Below the pieces are notes generated by a model. That model was not told the origin of the DNA. It did no database searches and saw only the letters and a list, made by a program, of their open reading frames with translations. 64,000 nucleotides of DNA from Paenibacillus sp. OVF10 (lineage in GTDB: Bacteria; Bacillota; Bacilli; Paenibacillales; Paenibacillaceae): positions 1,178,001-1,242,000 of the forward strand of contig CP094668.1 in the NCBI GenBank assembly GCA_022836915.1. Reading direction: 5' to 3'. The translations under genes and the position numbers were made by a program. Below, one piece after another: positions 19,057 through 29,624 of this stretch; within the stretch, counting starts at the first letter, position 1; each line of letters begins with the position of its first letter.

Positions 19057-20114
19057 ATGAATTGCAGTGGCTGCAGTCCAATCTATCCTATAGAGGGCCA
19101 AGGTACCTTGTACTTGCGTCCCATTTCCCCGCTTTGCTGGAAGCGCTACAAACGCCGGGAAGACTTATCGAGACGTCGGATGACATGATGTGGATGCATT
19201 TTTCAAATCTGGAGACGGTTCAGAGCTTAATTGAAAAGATCGGCGAAATTGATCCGACATTACGTGATTCCCTAACTGTTCAGATTATGCCTATATACGA
19301 ACAGGCTAATGAAGAAAGCTGGATTAGTCTAACCATGCAGGAGTCCCGTTTCAAACATGCGGAGCTTGTTTCCATTATTCTGGAGCATCAATTCAGCAGT
19401 CATATGCAACCCATCGTTGATGCATCGGAGCAGATTATCGGATATGAGTTTTTGCTTCGTCCTGCTGAGAATGGAAAATCCTTCAGTTCCTATGAATTAT
19501 TTGAAGTTGCGCGTGAGACCGGACTACATTCTTTTCTGGATCGATTGGCGCGTATTACTGCTATTGAGACCAGTGCCCTTTTTCTGCCGCATGGTGTCAA
19601 ACGCTTCGTAAATTTCCTGCCTTCCTCCATATATAATCCCGAATATTGTCTGACACATACGTTTGAAGCGATTGAACGCCTTTCGCTGGACCCTAAAGAT
19701 TTTGTGTTTGAAGTCGTGGAAACAGAGCAGATTCAGCATATGCCCATCTTACAGCAAATATTTGAGGTATATCGTTCCCGTGGAATGTCGGTTGCACTGG
19801 ATGATGTGGGTGCCGGATATTCGACAATAGAGTTGATGAATCGGTTAGAACCGGATTTTGTCAAAATAGATCGAAGTCTTATTGACCGTTGTGATCAGGA
19901 TTCGACCAAACAACAGCAAATTCTTCATATTGTTGAGATGTCGAGTCGATTTGGAGGGCAAGTCCTTGCCGAGGGGATCGAACGGATGGAAGAGTTTGAA
20001 TTCTGTCGTTCCATAGGTATTGAGCTTGCCCAGGGCTACTATTTTGGTAAACCCTCGGCACAACCGCCAGGCGGCCCGTACTCCAATACTTCATCTAATT
20101 CATGGAATAATTAG
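19057..20114 (+). CDS. EAL-domain protein with Cys-rich N-terminus (frame broken by one missing C)
   Basis: Putative cyclic-di-GMP phosphodiesterase or binding protein. Starts MNCSGCSPIYPIEGQGTLYL at ATG 19057 (AAGGGGG upstream). The main part is in another frame; one extra C in the run at 19127-19130 joins them (RPISPALLEAL), giving 352 residues. EAL-domain elements: YEFLLRP (EFL instead of EAL, about residue 131), FVNFLP, VFEVVET, LDDVGAGYS, FVKIDRSLI and LAEGIERMEEF. The catalytic Glu, Asn, Asp and Lys are kept although the motif is divergent. The paired Cys near the N-terminus recall metal-binding sensors. No GGDEF and no membrane segment. Monocistronic. Confidence 0.82.
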
Positions 20115-20129
20115 TAACCTGTACCTTGT

Positions 20130-20159
20130 ACAAGTCGCTTCTGATCAGAGGTGGCTTGT
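20130..20159 (+). terminator. Possible terminator of the EAL gene
   Basis: ACAAG and CTTGT arms enclose a self-complementary CTGATCAG; followed by TT only. Weak. Confidence 0.35.
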
Positions 20160-20287
20160 TTGGCGTGCCTGCACATTTTTCTCTCAAATAAAAACCCTCA
20201 TTTAGCCGATATATAAGATAAGCCTTTTAGATTGATCCATACATACAAAGAAAGAGGGCATTTTTACATTTTGAGGGGGAGAAAGAC

Positions 20288-22374
20288 ATGAGTGAAACTC
20301 AGGATAATAAACCAATGAAAGCAGCGAAACCTGCCAAACCAAAACATAATCAAAATAAAAAGAAGAAAAAGAAAGGTTTTGTCTGGAATATAAGGAACAA
20401 ACTATTGGTCTCCTTCCTGGCCGTTCTACTCCTGCCAAGTTTGGCAATCGGCTTGATCACACTAACGATGGCTGAAGATGGCATACAAGAACAATTAGTG
20501 GATAGTGCCATGCAAAGTGTGAGCACTGCCAATACCATTGTAGAAAGCCAAGTGAATTACAAGATTCATGACATTAACTATTTCGCGGATGCCCTTGATC
20601 CGAGCCTGATCAAAGGGGAGAACGATAGTCCTGAGCTTCAGGTGAAGCTGGAGCAATACCTGGGCTTGCATCCCGATGCCATGAATATTTTTGTAGGAAC
20701 AACAGATGGAGTCATGGTTCGAGGTAAACCAACAGCGAGCAGCACACGGGGAGATGCATATGATCCTAGGGAGCGGGAGTGGTACAAACTAGCGATGGAC
20801 AAGCCAGGTACAGCTGTTGTATCAGCTGTGTCTGTTAATACCGATGGTGTTGCAGTTGTATTTATCTCCAAAACATTAAAGGATCAATCCGGTGTTATCG
20901 GTTTATCTCTGGACCTGACAGACCTGCAAGAGCAGGCATCCATTAAGGTAGGTAAAGAAGGCTACGTTATTATTATGGATGCAAACAAAAACTATGTCGT
21001 ATCCCCTGTAGCAGATGCAGGTACGCCGGAAACGAGTGGCTTGCTGGATGAGATGTATGAAGGTCCAGAAGGTCAATTCGATTATGTGTTCAACGATCAA
21101 CCGAAGATGATGATTTTTTCAACAAATGAAGCAACAGGCTGGAAAATTGCCGGCACGATGTTCAAGAGTGAAATAACTAATGCAAGTAAGGATATCCGCA
21201 TGGTCACATTTATTGTTATTCTGGCGGCTACGTTCCTTACACTCCTCTTTATTATCTGGTTTACACGCTCCATGCTGCGTCCAATTAAACGACTGCAGGA
21301 ATCAGCCAGAGCTGTAAGTAAAGGTGACTTGACCGTGAAAATGGAAACAGGACGTAAAGATGAAGTCGGAGAACTTGCGAAGTATTTTGAACGAATGGTC
21401 GATAACCTGCGGATGATGATTCTGGGCGTACAGGAAACGACAGAGCAGGTATCTGCTTCTTCTCAAGAGTTGTCTGCCAGTGCAGAACAAACCACCAAAG
21501 CGATTGAACATTCAACACAGGCCATTCAGGAACTGGCTGAAGGTGCAGAGCAGCAGGTAAACAGCGTGAAAGACGGATCGGGACAGATGAGCCGAATGGC
21601 AGAAGATGTTCGAATGATGTCGGAGCGTGTGCAATCGATTACGGCCAATATGCGGCATACGTCCGGAGCGGCTTCTTCTGGGAATGAGGCAGCAGGACAG
21701 GCTGTGGAGCAGATGAACAGTATTCAGGAAACGGTGGAGCAGCTGGGAACGGTGGTTCAATCTCTGAATGCCCGTTCCGTTGAGATTGGTAGCATGGTTG
21801 ATGTCATTGCATCCATCTCCAAACAAACGAACTTGCTCGCATTAAATGCTTCTATTGAGGCAGCAAGAGCGGGGATGCGGGTCGTGGGTTTGCAGTTGTA
21901 GCCGGTGAGGTACGCAAACTGGCAGAGGAATCCGGAAGTTCGGCAGCGCAGATTGGTGAGGTGGTTCATAATATCCGTCAGGACATGGATGCCGCTCTAA
22001 TCGCCATGAATGCGGCTCAGACTCGGGTAGGAGAAGGAATTCAGGCCGTGAATACGTCAGGACAATCCTTTGCTCAGATTCGGGAGGCGGTGGAAGATGC
22101 TGTTCATACATTGGATGACTTGTCCGCAACAACGAAGCAACTGGAGAGTGGTGCATCCCACGTTGCCAAGGCGATGAGTGATATTTCGAATGTGACCCAG
22201 GAATCGGCTGCAAATACAGAATCCGTGTCTGCATCTTCGCAAGAACAACTGGCATCGGTAGAAGAGATTGCATCATCCTCGGCACATCTGAATAGCATGG
22301 CGGAACAATTACAAGGACTGCTTGGCATGTTCAAGATGGTAGAGGATACACCGAAAGATAAGGGCAAAGAGTAA
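20288..22374 (+). CDS. Methyl-accepting chemotaxis protein (frame broken by one missing G)
   Basis: Transmembrane chemoreceptor signalling to CheA/CheW. Basic Lys-rich N-terminal tail, TM1 about residues 40-60, a dCache-type sensor (motif DPREREWYKLA, GLSLDLTDLQ), TM2 near residue 305, HAMP to about 375, then the cytoplasmic signalling domain. The hairpin tip is IASISKQTNLLALNASIEAARAG (given here in two parts: IASISKQTNLLALN and ASIEAARAG). The frame breaks there: one more G at 21871-21874 restores GDAGRGFAVVAGEVRKLAEE. Corrected length 695 residues. GAGGGGGAG precedes the ATG. Ligand unknown. Confidence 0.93.
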
Positions 22375-22560
22375 ATCCTAGTATTTTAACACCACAATTT
22401 ACCACACATTTTATAATAGAAGAAAATAAAGATAGACAATGTTCCTGTAGCCCTGTATAAATATATCGTCTGGTTATTCCGCGCATATAGCGGTGTAATC
22501 TAACAATATAAGATTGAATTAACGAATAATATATTGATACAGGGTACAGCAGGAGGCTTT

Positions 22561-23853
22561 ATGGTATACGTAGCAATACTGATTTTTGTAGTGACAATCA
22601 CCTTGGTAATCTGGCAACCTCGTGGGTTGGGCATCGGTTGGACAGCCTCAGGTGGGGCATTACTTGCCCTGTTGTGCGGAGTCGTCAGCTTGAACGATGC
22701 CTCGGATGTGGCATCCATTGTATGGAATGCAACGCTGGCCTTTGTCGGCATTATTATGATTTCTCTCATTCTCGATGAGACGGGTTTCTTCGAATGGGCT
22801 GCCCTTCATATGGCAAGGCTGGCTGGAGGAGACGGTCGCAGACTATTCTTCTACTCCATTCTGTTGGGAGCGGCGGTGTCTGCCTTGTTCGCAAATGACG
22901 GTGCCGCGCTAATTCTGACGCCAATTGTGCTGGCAATGGTGCGTGCATTGAAGTTTGATGAGCGTATGGTGCTGGCTTTTGTGATGGCGAGCGGGTTTAT
23001 CGCGGATACCACATCATTACCGCTGGTCGTCAGCAATCTGGTTAACATTGTATCGGCCGATTTCTTTGGCATTACATTTGTGGAGTATGCGGTACGCATG
23101 GTTGTGCCCAATCTGTTCTCAATCGTAGCGAGTACGGGGATGTTGTTTTTGTTCTATCGCAAAAGCATACCTCTTCGCTATGATATTTTTGCAGCGCGTG
23201 ATCCGAAGGAAGCAATACGTGATCCGCGGATGTTTCGAATCGCTTGGTTCATGCTTGGGCTGTTACTCGTGGCCTATGCATCCAGTGAGTTTCTGCCGAT
23301 TCCCGTGTCGGTTATCGTTGGCTCCGTTGCGCTGCTGTTCGCTTTATTGGCACGCAAGAGCGAGGCTGTTGATCTGAAACGGGTAATCAAGGAAGCACCT
23401 TGGTCGATTGTGGTGTTCTCGGTGGGCATGTATATCGTCGTATATGGACTGCGTAATGCAGGGTTAACGGATCATCTGAGCCGCTGGCTGGATGCCATAG
23501 CAGAGCATGGTCTGCTGGCTGCTTCGCTCGGGATGGGCATCATCGCTGCTGTATTATCATCGGTGATGAACAACCTGCCGACCGTGTTGATTAACCTGCT
23601 AGCCATCCAGGGCGCGCATACCGAAGGTATTATTCAGGAAGCATTGATCTATGCCAATGTCATTGGTTCCGACCTGGGTCCCAAAATGACCCCGATTGGA
23701 TCTCTTGCCACATTGCTGTGGCTGCATGTGTTATCCCGCAAAGGTGTGAAGATTACATGGGGGTATTATTTCAAGGCAGGCATCATCCTGACCATTCCGA
23801 CATTGTTAATTACCCTAGCCGGGTTGGCATTGTGGTTATGGATTCTGGGTTAG
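22561..23853 (+). CDS. arsB: ArsB-like arsenical efflux permease
   Basis: 430-residue membrane protein of the ArsB/NhaD ion-transporter superfamily, with about 12 hydrophobic segments. Typical elements: [16 protein letters not shown] (about residues 100-115), [19 protein letters not shown] and the C-terminal [11 protein letters not shown] and [26 protein letters not shown] 22561 is preceded by AGGAGG. It would expel arsenite/antimonite by proton exchange or together with ArsA, which is not in the window; no arsR or arsC is adjacent either. It stands just before the phosphate-uptake genes. Confidence 0.88.
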   Translation: MVYVAILIFVVTITLVIWQPRGLGIGWTASGGALLALLCGVVSLNDASDVASIVWNATLAFVGIIMISLILDETGFFEWAALHMARLAGGDGRRLFFYSILLGAAVSALFANDGAALILTPIVLAMVRALKFDERMVLAFVMASGFIADTTSLPLVVSNLVNIVSADFFGITFVEYAVRMVVPNLFSIVASTGMLFLFYRKSIPLRYDIFAARDPKEAIRDPRMFRIAWFMLGLLLVAYASSEFLPIPVSVIVGSVALLFALLARKSEAVDLKRVIKEAPWSIVVFSVGMYIVVYGLRNAGLTDHLSRWLDAIAEHGLLAASLGMGIIAAVLSSVMNNLPTVLINLLAIQGAHTEGIIQEALIYANVIGSDLGPKMTPIGSLATLLWLHVLSRKGVKITWGYYFKAGIILTIPTLLITLAGLALWLWILG

Positions 23854-23905
23854 TAAAATTAGATTTACATTAAGCATTAATAAGATAGTCTATTGTAATG
23901 TAAAA

Positions 23906-23953
23906 GGCTGCTCTCACAGCTGGTGCTAAGCACTGGCAGCGAGGCAGTTTTTT
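23906..23953 (+). terminator. Terminator after arsB
   Basis: A stem with CTGC/GCAG and GTGCT-AAG-CAC elements ends in a run of seven T. Confidence 0.7.
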
Positions 23954-24024
23954 TCTGCTTTTGTACCTTCTATAGAAGAAACAGATTTTCTTTCTCTATT
24001 AAAGAATCAACAAAGAATTTACAC

Positions 24025-24058
24025 AAGGCCAGCCTTTTATAGGGCTGGCCTTCTTTTT
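24025..24058 (+). terminator. Second strong hairpin between arsB and pstS
   Basis: AAGGCCAGCC and GGCTGGCCTT, perfect 10-bp stem, followed by CTTTTT. Confidence 0.8.
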
Positions 24059-24117
24059 GCCATCTCCCAGGAAGGAGATTGAAATGCCTGAGATCCAACG
24101 AGCGCTGACACAGCGAA

Positions 24118-24234
24118 GGGAACGGAACGATTGTGGAAAAGCGAAGCGTTCGCCTTTATCCCCGGATGTATTCCTTGGAAAAAGTAAATCATATAAATCC
24201 GGGGATAACAGCGATTGAAACAACGTCCGTTCCC
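24118..24234. repeat. Palindromic intergenic repeat, family 2, second copy
   Basis: Outer arms GGGAACGGAACGATTGT (24118-24134) and ACAACGTCCGTTCCC (24220-24234) are near-complementary; inner arms ATCCCCGGAT (24158-24167) and ATCCGGGGAT (24197-24206) are perfectly so. The left side carries GCGAAGCGTTCGCCTTTATC and the right side GGGGATAACAGCGATTG, as in the copy at 15336-15650. It lies in the 563-bp gap between arsB and pstS. Confidence 0.78.
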
Positions 24235-24293
24235 GAAGCGACCTCTTCAGGGCTTGATTAAATCCCAGATATTTCAATATACAGCCGATATTT

Positions 24294-24310
24294 TTAACAT
24301 TGCGTTTACA
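24294..24310 (+). promoter_or_regulatory. PhoP-type box upstream of pstS
   Basis: TTAACA (24294-24299) and TTTACA (24305-24310) are direct repeats exactly 11 bp apart, the spacing of PhoP-binding sites in Bacillales. A possible -10 (TACAAT, 24342-24347) lies 31 bp downstream, so the box would sit about 45-60 bp before the transcription start. Only two of the usual four repeats are clear. Implies induction of pst at low phosphate. Confidence 0.6.
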
Positions 24311-24417
24311 AAACACTGATTTTAAGATGACATACCTAAACTACAATGAGTAAAGAGTTGATGGTGAACAAACAAATTCACAAAACGCCATCACTACATT
24401 GGGGAGGAAAACAAAAC

Positions 24418-25344
24418 ATGTTTAAAAAGTTGCCGTTTATTTTGATGACCTTAACGTTCGTACTGGTTCTCGCAGCATGCGGATCGAAAAATGACGCTGG
24501 TACAGAGGGTGCCGCAAGCAATGGATCAGGAGAAGCTGCTACTGAGCTTAGCGGTAACATTCTGGCAGTCGGATCGACAGCATTGCTACCTCTGGTAGAA
24601 CAAGCTGGACAGAAATTTATGGCAGTTGATGAATATAAGAACGTAACGGTTCAAGTTCAAGGTGGCGGTAGTGGTACTGGTTTGACACAAGTATCTGACG
24701 GACAAGCTACAATCGGTAACTCTGATGTATTTGCAGAAGAGAAACTGGAGGACGAAGCCAAAGTAAAAGAATTGGTTGACCATCAAGTAGCAGTAGTAGC
24801 TATGGCGCCAGTTAGCAACAAAGATGCAGGGGTAGAAGATTTGACGAAGCAACAACTGATCGACATCTTCTCCGGTAAAGTAACGAACTGGAAAGACGTT
24901 GGTGGTGCGGATCAAGCAATCGTTATTGTAAACCGTCCAAGTAGTTCAGGTACTCGTGCAACTTTCGAGAAGTATGCATTGGGTGCAAAAATGGATGATA
25001 TCCAAGGTTCGATTCAAGAAGATTCTTCTGGTAACGTAAAAAAACTGGTAGCTGAAACGCCAGGTGCTATTGGTTACCTTGCCTTGTCTTACTTGGATGA
25101 CAGCTTGCAAGTGTTGAAATACGAAGGTGTAGAAGCAACAGTTGAGAACGTAGAAGCAGGAACTTATCCAGTATGGGCTTACGAGCACATGTACACAAAA
25201 GGTGAGCCTGATGCAGCAACAAAAGCATTCTTGGACTACATCTTGAGTGACGAAATTCAACAAAACGACGTGACAGAACTTGGATACATTCCAATGTCAG
25301 GTATGAAAGTAAAACGCGATGCAGCAGGTAATGTGGTTGAGTAA
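24418..25344 (+). CDS. pstS: Phosphate ABC transporter substrate-binding lipoprotein PstS
   Basis: 308 residues; binds inorganic phosphate outside the membrane and delivers it to PstCA. The signal peptide ends in a lipobox LVLAAC-GS (Cys about residue 18). Phosphate-binding parts: VGSTALLPL, GGGSGTGLTQV, IGNSDVFAEE and NRPSSSGTRATFE. ATG 24418 was chosen for GGGGAGG nine bases upstream and because it starts the signal peptide. First gene of pst, behind the PhoP box; a 10-bp hairpin follows it. Confidence 0.95.
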   Translation: MFKKLPFILMTLTFVLVLAACGSKNDAGTEGAASNGSGEAATELSGNILAVGSTALLPLVEQAGQKFMAVDEYKNVTVQVQGGGSGTGLTQVSDGQATIGNSDVFAEEKLEDEAKVKELVDHQVAVVAMAPVSNKDAGVEDLTKQQLIDIFSGKVTNWKDVGGADQAIVIVNRPSSSGTRATFEKYALGAKMDDIQGSIQEDSSGNVKKLVAETPGAIGYLALSYLDDSLQVLKYEGVEATVENVEAGTYPVWAYEHMYTKGEPDAATKAFLDYILSDEIQQNDVTELGYIPMSGMKVKRDAAGNVVE

Positions 25345-25367
25345 TCTTTGAACTTGCGCATACAGCG

Positions 25368-25396
25368 AAAGAGGCGGACTTAGGTCCCGCCTCTTT
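25368..25396 (+). terminator. Intercistronic hairpin pstS-pstC
   Basis: AAAGAGGCGG and CCGCCTCTTT form a perfect 10-bp stem with a 9-nt loop and no T-run beyond the stem. Such hairpins can stabilise the pstS transcript or partly terminate it, giving more PstS than permease. Confidence 0.7.
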
Positions 25397-25485
25397 ACGC
25401 GGTTTGCTCTAAAATAATCCCATATTTTGCATTAATTCTACTATAGAAGGATGGTTGTTATGGAACAGACCGAAGGGGAACGGTA

Positions 25486-26393
25486 ATGAATAACAAGTTG
25501 AAACCGCGCCGGCCCTTAAAAGAGAAACATTATTGGGAAGAGTGGACGGGACGGATCTATACGTCGATTTGTGTCGTTTTCCTGATCGTTGTCATGTTTT
25601 CCATTGTTTATTTTGTAGCGTCCAAGGGACTATCGACATTTTTCCAAAATGGAATAAGCATAAGTGAATTTCTTGGTGGGAAAACGTGGAATCCAACTGG
25701 AGAGCCTGCGTTCTACGGGGCATTGCCGTTCATCACAGGTTCTTTCATTACAACCTTGCTTGCAGCATTGATCGCAAGTCCGCTTGGCCTGTGTGCAGCA
25801 CTCTTCATGACAGAGATTGTACCGGGTAAAGGGAAAAAATCTTGCAGCCTGCGATTGAGCTCTTGTCCGGAATTCCATCCGTTGTGTACGGATTTATCGG
25901 TCTGAGTGTCATCGTACCTTTGTTGCGCAGTATCTTCGGTGGAACAGGCGTCGGGATTGCAGCCGGATGTCTTGTTCTCGCGGTAATGATACTTCCTACG
26001 GTGACAAGTATTATGGCAGATGCCTTGTCCGCGTTGCCAAAAGGATTGCGAGAATCCTCCTACGCACTGGGTGCCACTCGCTGGCAAACCATCTACCGTG
26101 TCATTATTCCAACGACTTTGCCAGCTTTGTTGACAGGTGTCGTATTGGGGATGGCCCGTGCTTTTGGTGAGGCTCTTGCTGTGCAGATGGTTATCGGTAA
26201 TGCACCGCATGTTCCAACATCCTTGCTCGAATCCGCTTCAACATTAACAAGTGTAATTACACTCAGCATGGGTAACACCACGATGGGTTCTGTTCATAAC
26301 AATGCACTGTGGAGTATGGCGCTTGTCCTGTTGGTGATGACATTTGTCTTCGTCATTCTGGTTCGCCTGCTTGAAAGGAGAAACCGGGTATGA
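25486..26393 (+). CDS. pstC: Phosphate ABC transporter permease PstC (frame broken by one missing A)
   Basis: Membrane subunit of the phosphate importer. Cytoplasmic N-terminus, TM1 near residue 27, then GALPFITGSFITTLLAALIA (20 residues) and the permease core. The frame breaks in the A-run at 25834-25839; one more A gives PGKGKKILQPAIELLSGIPSVVYG and a normal 302-residue protein. The EAA loop ESSYALGATRWQTI is intact in the second part. GAAGGGGAA precedes the ATG. It overlaps pstA by 4 bp (ATGA). Confidence 0.93.
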
Positions 26394-27283
26394 AAATGAA
26401 GGCAAAGACGGTAGATAAAATTGCAACATCCGTTATCGTTGTACTGGCCCTGTTCATTGTTATTCTATTGCTCGGTCTGCTTGGCTTTATCATGTATAGA
26501 GGCATTGGGCATATTAGCTGGAACTTCCTGACAAGCGCACCACAGTTGCTTAAGGGTGGCGGCGGGATTGGTCCACAGCTCTTCAACTCCGTATTCTTGC
26601 TTGTCCTGACCTTGATTGTTACCATTCCACTCGGATGGGGCGGCGGAATTTACATGGCGGAGTACGCCAAACCAGGCAAGATTACCAGCTTCATTCGTCT
26701 GGTCGTTGAAGTATTGTCATCATTCCCATCCATCGTTATCGGTTTGTTTGGTCTCTTATTGCTTGTAAATACATTTGGTCTTGGTTTCTCCCTGATCTCA
26801 GGTGCCTTGGCTCTGGCGATCTTTAACTTGCCACTGATGGTACGGACAACGGAACAGGCCTTCCGGGCCGTTCCGAAGGAACAGAAGGAAGCAGGTCTGG
26901 CGCTTGGACTGTCCAAGTGGAAGATTATTACTTCGATTCTGCTACCTGTGGCATTGCCGAGTTTGATTACGGGTACGATCCTGGCTTCCGGCCGGATCTT
27001 CGGTGAAGCAGCAGCGCTGATGTTCACCGCAGGTATGAGTAGTCCACCATTGGACTTTACAGATTGGAATCCGACGAGTCCAAGATCACCGCTTAATCCT
27101 TTCCGTCCGGCAGAGACACTTGCTGTCCATATCTGGAAAGTGAATAGTGAAGGTATTGGGCCAGATTCCAAAGAAGTGGCAGCAGGGGCGTCCGCCGTGC
27201 TTGTCATTCTCGTGCTGGCGTTCAATCTAAGTGCACGCTGGATCGGTCGGGTTGTATTCCGCCGCATGACAGCTTCGAAATAA
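26390..27283 (+). CDS. pstA: Phosphate ABC transporter permease PstA
   Basis: 297 residues; second membrane subunit. Six hydrophobic segments, with the EAA loop KEAGLALGLSKWKIIT (about residues 166-181) and a PstA-typical stretch PLGWGGGIYMAEYAKPGK. AAAGGAGAAACCGGGT precedes the ATG that overlaps pstC. Twelve bp before pstB. Confidence 0.95.
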   Translation: MKMKAKTVDKIATSVIVVLALFIVILLLGLLGFIMYRGIGHISWNFLTSAPQLLKGGGGIGPQLFNSVFLLVLTLIVTIPLGWGGGIYMAEYAKPGKITSFIRLVVEVLSSFPSIVIGLFGLLLLVNTFGLGFSLISGALALAIFNLPLMVRTTEQAFRAVPKEQKEAGLALGLSKWKIITSILLPVALPSLITGTILASGRIFGEAAALMFTAGMSSPPLDFTDWNPTSPRSPLNPFRPAETLAVHIWKVNSEGIGPDSKEVAAGASAVLVILVLAFNLSARWIGRVVFRRMTASK

Positions 27284-27295
27284 GGAGGAACCAAC

Positions 27296-28050
27296 ATGGC
27301 CATACCTTTTGGTACGGAACAGTTAAGCATATATTATGGACATTTCCAGGCAGTCAAGCAGATTAGCCTGACGTTTCCTGAAGCAAGCGTAACGGCTCTT
27401 ATTGGGCCGTCTGGGTGTGGTAAATCCACGTTCCTCCGGTCGCTGAACCGGATGAACGACGAGATTGCCGGTTCCCGTACAGAGGGACATATCTGGATGG
27501 ACGGTAACGATCTGAATGAGCCTGGAACCGATGTAATCAAGCTTCGCCAGAAGATTGGCATGGTGTGGCAGAAGCCGAATCCTTTTCATAAGTCCATCTA
27601 CAACAATATCGCGTTTGGCCCCGCTACCGCGGTACGAAGAGTAAGAAGGCACTGGATGAAATTGTGGAAAAAAGCTTGCGTCGTGCTGCGCTCTGGGACG
27701 AAGTGAAAGACAGGCTGAACGAGTCAGCTCTGTCTCTCTCGGGTGGACAACAGCAGCGTCTGTGTATCGCCCGCGCCCTGTCTGTTGATCCGCAGATTCT
27801 GCTGCTCGACGAGCCTGCATCTGCACTTGACCCGGTATCTACGGGTAAAGTTGAAGAGTTGATTACCGAGCTCAAGAAGGAGCTGCGGATTGTTATTGTT
27901 ACCCATAACATGCAGCAGGCGGCGCGCATCTCGGATTATACAGCTTATTTCTATCTGGGAAGCATGGTTGAGCACGGGGATACAGAGCATATTTTCACGA
28001 ACCCGGACAATCGTCTGACGCAAGAATACATTATGGGTCGTTTCGGTTAA
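27296..28050 (+). CDS. pstB: Phosphate ABC transporter ATPase PstB (frame broken by one missing C)
   Basis: ATP-binding subunit. Walker [10 protein letters not shown] (about residues 40-48), Q-loop, signature [15 protein letters not shown] and Walker [14 protein letters not shown] are all present, but the two halves are in different frames. One extra C in the run at 27619-27622 restores [19 protein letters not shown] and gives 251 residues, the usual PstB size. AAGGAGG precedes the ATG. Last gene of pstSCAB; no phoU follows. Terminator at 28114-28156. Confidence 0.94.
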
Positions 28051-28113
28051 TTGGATCATGGAGTGTAACATAGAGCAATAGACAGAGAGATTAAGAAATA
28101 ATAGAGACAAAAG

Positions 28114-28156
28114 AAAGCACAATGCCTGGACGGTTGTTCGGGGGTTGTGCTTTTTT
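28114..28156 (+). terminator. Terminator of the pst operon
   Basis: AAAGCACAA pairs with TTGTGCTTT around a 24-nt loop, followed by more T. Confidence 0.85.
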
Positions 28157-28234
28157 AATTTATAATTTTAGTGGGATTTTCTGTATGCGGGATAAACATT
28201 ATGCTACGATATTTAGTGTGAAGAGAACGTTTAC

Positions 28235-29266
28235 ATGACTTCGAAGGAGATGTTGATAATCACTACGAATCAGATGTCTTACGACCATATGGCAGCTCAG
28301 ATTATACAGAACTACACTATTGAGAAACCTGTCGTTTCATATATTCGCCACAATGAGAATCTGACATATCATGTCGTCGATGAAGCAAGCGGGAAGAAGT
28401 ATCTGTTACGTATCCATCAAGCCGCATATACAAGTATGACAGGCATTCAGCATACGCTTCCTGCGCTGAAGGCAGAGATGAACCTGCTTCATGAGTTAAA
28501 TGCAACGACGGAATTGCGCGTGCAGCATCCGGTACGGAATGTATCGGGAGACTGGGTCACGGTATGGAAAAGTGAAGCGGGTAAAGAAATCTGCTGTACA
28601 GTACTGGAGTGGATTGAGGGAAGGGACATCCAGCAGGGAGAACGCCTGACAACAGAGCAGATCTATGATCTTGGGGCACAACTGCAGATGCTTCATCAAT
28701 ATGGGCGTGAGCAGAATCAGACAGATCGAACAAAGGTGCGGCCGGCATATGGCAACATCCATGAGAACTTGGTCATGCTAGGGCAGCTAGAGGAAGGCGT
28801 CCGACTGGGGATTTTTACAACGGAAGACTTCGACCTGCTTCGTGAGACGTTTGAGAACATTAATGAACAGTTAGAAACATACCCGCAGCACGCAGGAACA
28901 TGGGGGATCATTCATGGGGATATTACTCGCAACAATCTGCTGATAACGGATCAGGGCATATCTATGATTGATTTTTGTCTATACGGGTATGGGTACTATC
29001 TTTTTGATGCTGGAGGAGCAGCACTTATGTTCAACCGGGAGGAACGAGATATATTCTTATCCGGTTATACCAAACAGATCGCACCACTGACGGATCGTGA
29101 TATCCGATTAATGGAAGGATTCATGTTGATTTTTACACTGGGTTATTATGCCTTTCAGATGGCGAATGAGTCGAGGCACGAATGGATGAAAGATCGCATG
29201 CCGAAGCTATGCAGCAAGTATTGCAGACCTTATGTACAGAACGAGAGCATATTTTATGAACTGTGA
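28235..29266 (+). CDS. Aminoglycoside phosphotransferase (APH)-like kinase
   Basis: 343-residue protein of the APH/choline kinase/homoserine kinase II superfamily. The catalytic loop is HGDITRNNLL (about residues 227-236; Asp and Asn as in the HGDxxxxN motif) and the metal-binding Asp is in ISMIDFCLYGYGYYLFD. An ATP-site Lys is likely in KKYLLRIHQ (about residue 50). The start is uncertain: ATG 28235 has only a weak ribosome binding site, and ATG 28274 is another option. Such proteins in Bacillales phosphorylate small alcohols and sugars or antibiotics; no substrate can be assigned. Confidence 0.8.
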   Translation: MTSKEMLIITTNQMSYDHMAAQIIQNYTIEKPVVSYIRHNENLTYHVVDEASGKKYLLRIHQAAYTSMTGIQHTLPALKAEMNLLHELNATTELRVQHPVRNVSGDWVTVWKSEAGKEICCTVLEWIEGRDIQQGERLTTEQIYDLGAQLQMLHQYGREQNQTDRTKVRPAYGNIHENLVMLGQLEEGVRLGIFTTEDFDLLRETFENINEQLETYPQHAGTWGIIHGDITRNNLLITDQGISMIDFCLYGYGYYLFDAGGAALMFNREERDIFLSGYTKQIAPLTDRDIRLMEGFMLIFTLGYYAFQMANESRHEWMKDRMPKLCSKYCRPYVQNESIFYEL

Positions 29267-29624
29267 TTTATAATCCAGATGTGCAGACTCGGATGGGTTA
29301 GTGAGCAGTGTGGATCAAAGATTATGGTTGCCTGAATACCCGAACGGTTTCATGGACAATATCATAAATAATAGTAAGCACATCATTGATTGAAGTAGAA
29401 CGAAATGAGCTGTTTAAAAGATCTTTTTAACGTATTAATGTAATGAAAGCTGACAAAATATTCTGGTTATCATCGCTTCAATAGGAAATGAAGGAAATAC
29501 ACCCAAAGAAATCGTTAAGTTTGTTGACACTGATCTTCCGGTCGATTAATCTTAATGAAGAAGAAATTAATGACTTCCATGACTGTTCTGACATAAGCTC
29601 AGAATGGTTCCATATAGCGGATGA
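29267..29624. other. Gap with no recognised gene
   Basis: About 360 bp, AT-rich. Short open frames on both strands have no ribosome binding sites or family resemblance. Should include the promoter for the riboswitch transcript. Confidence 0.4.
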
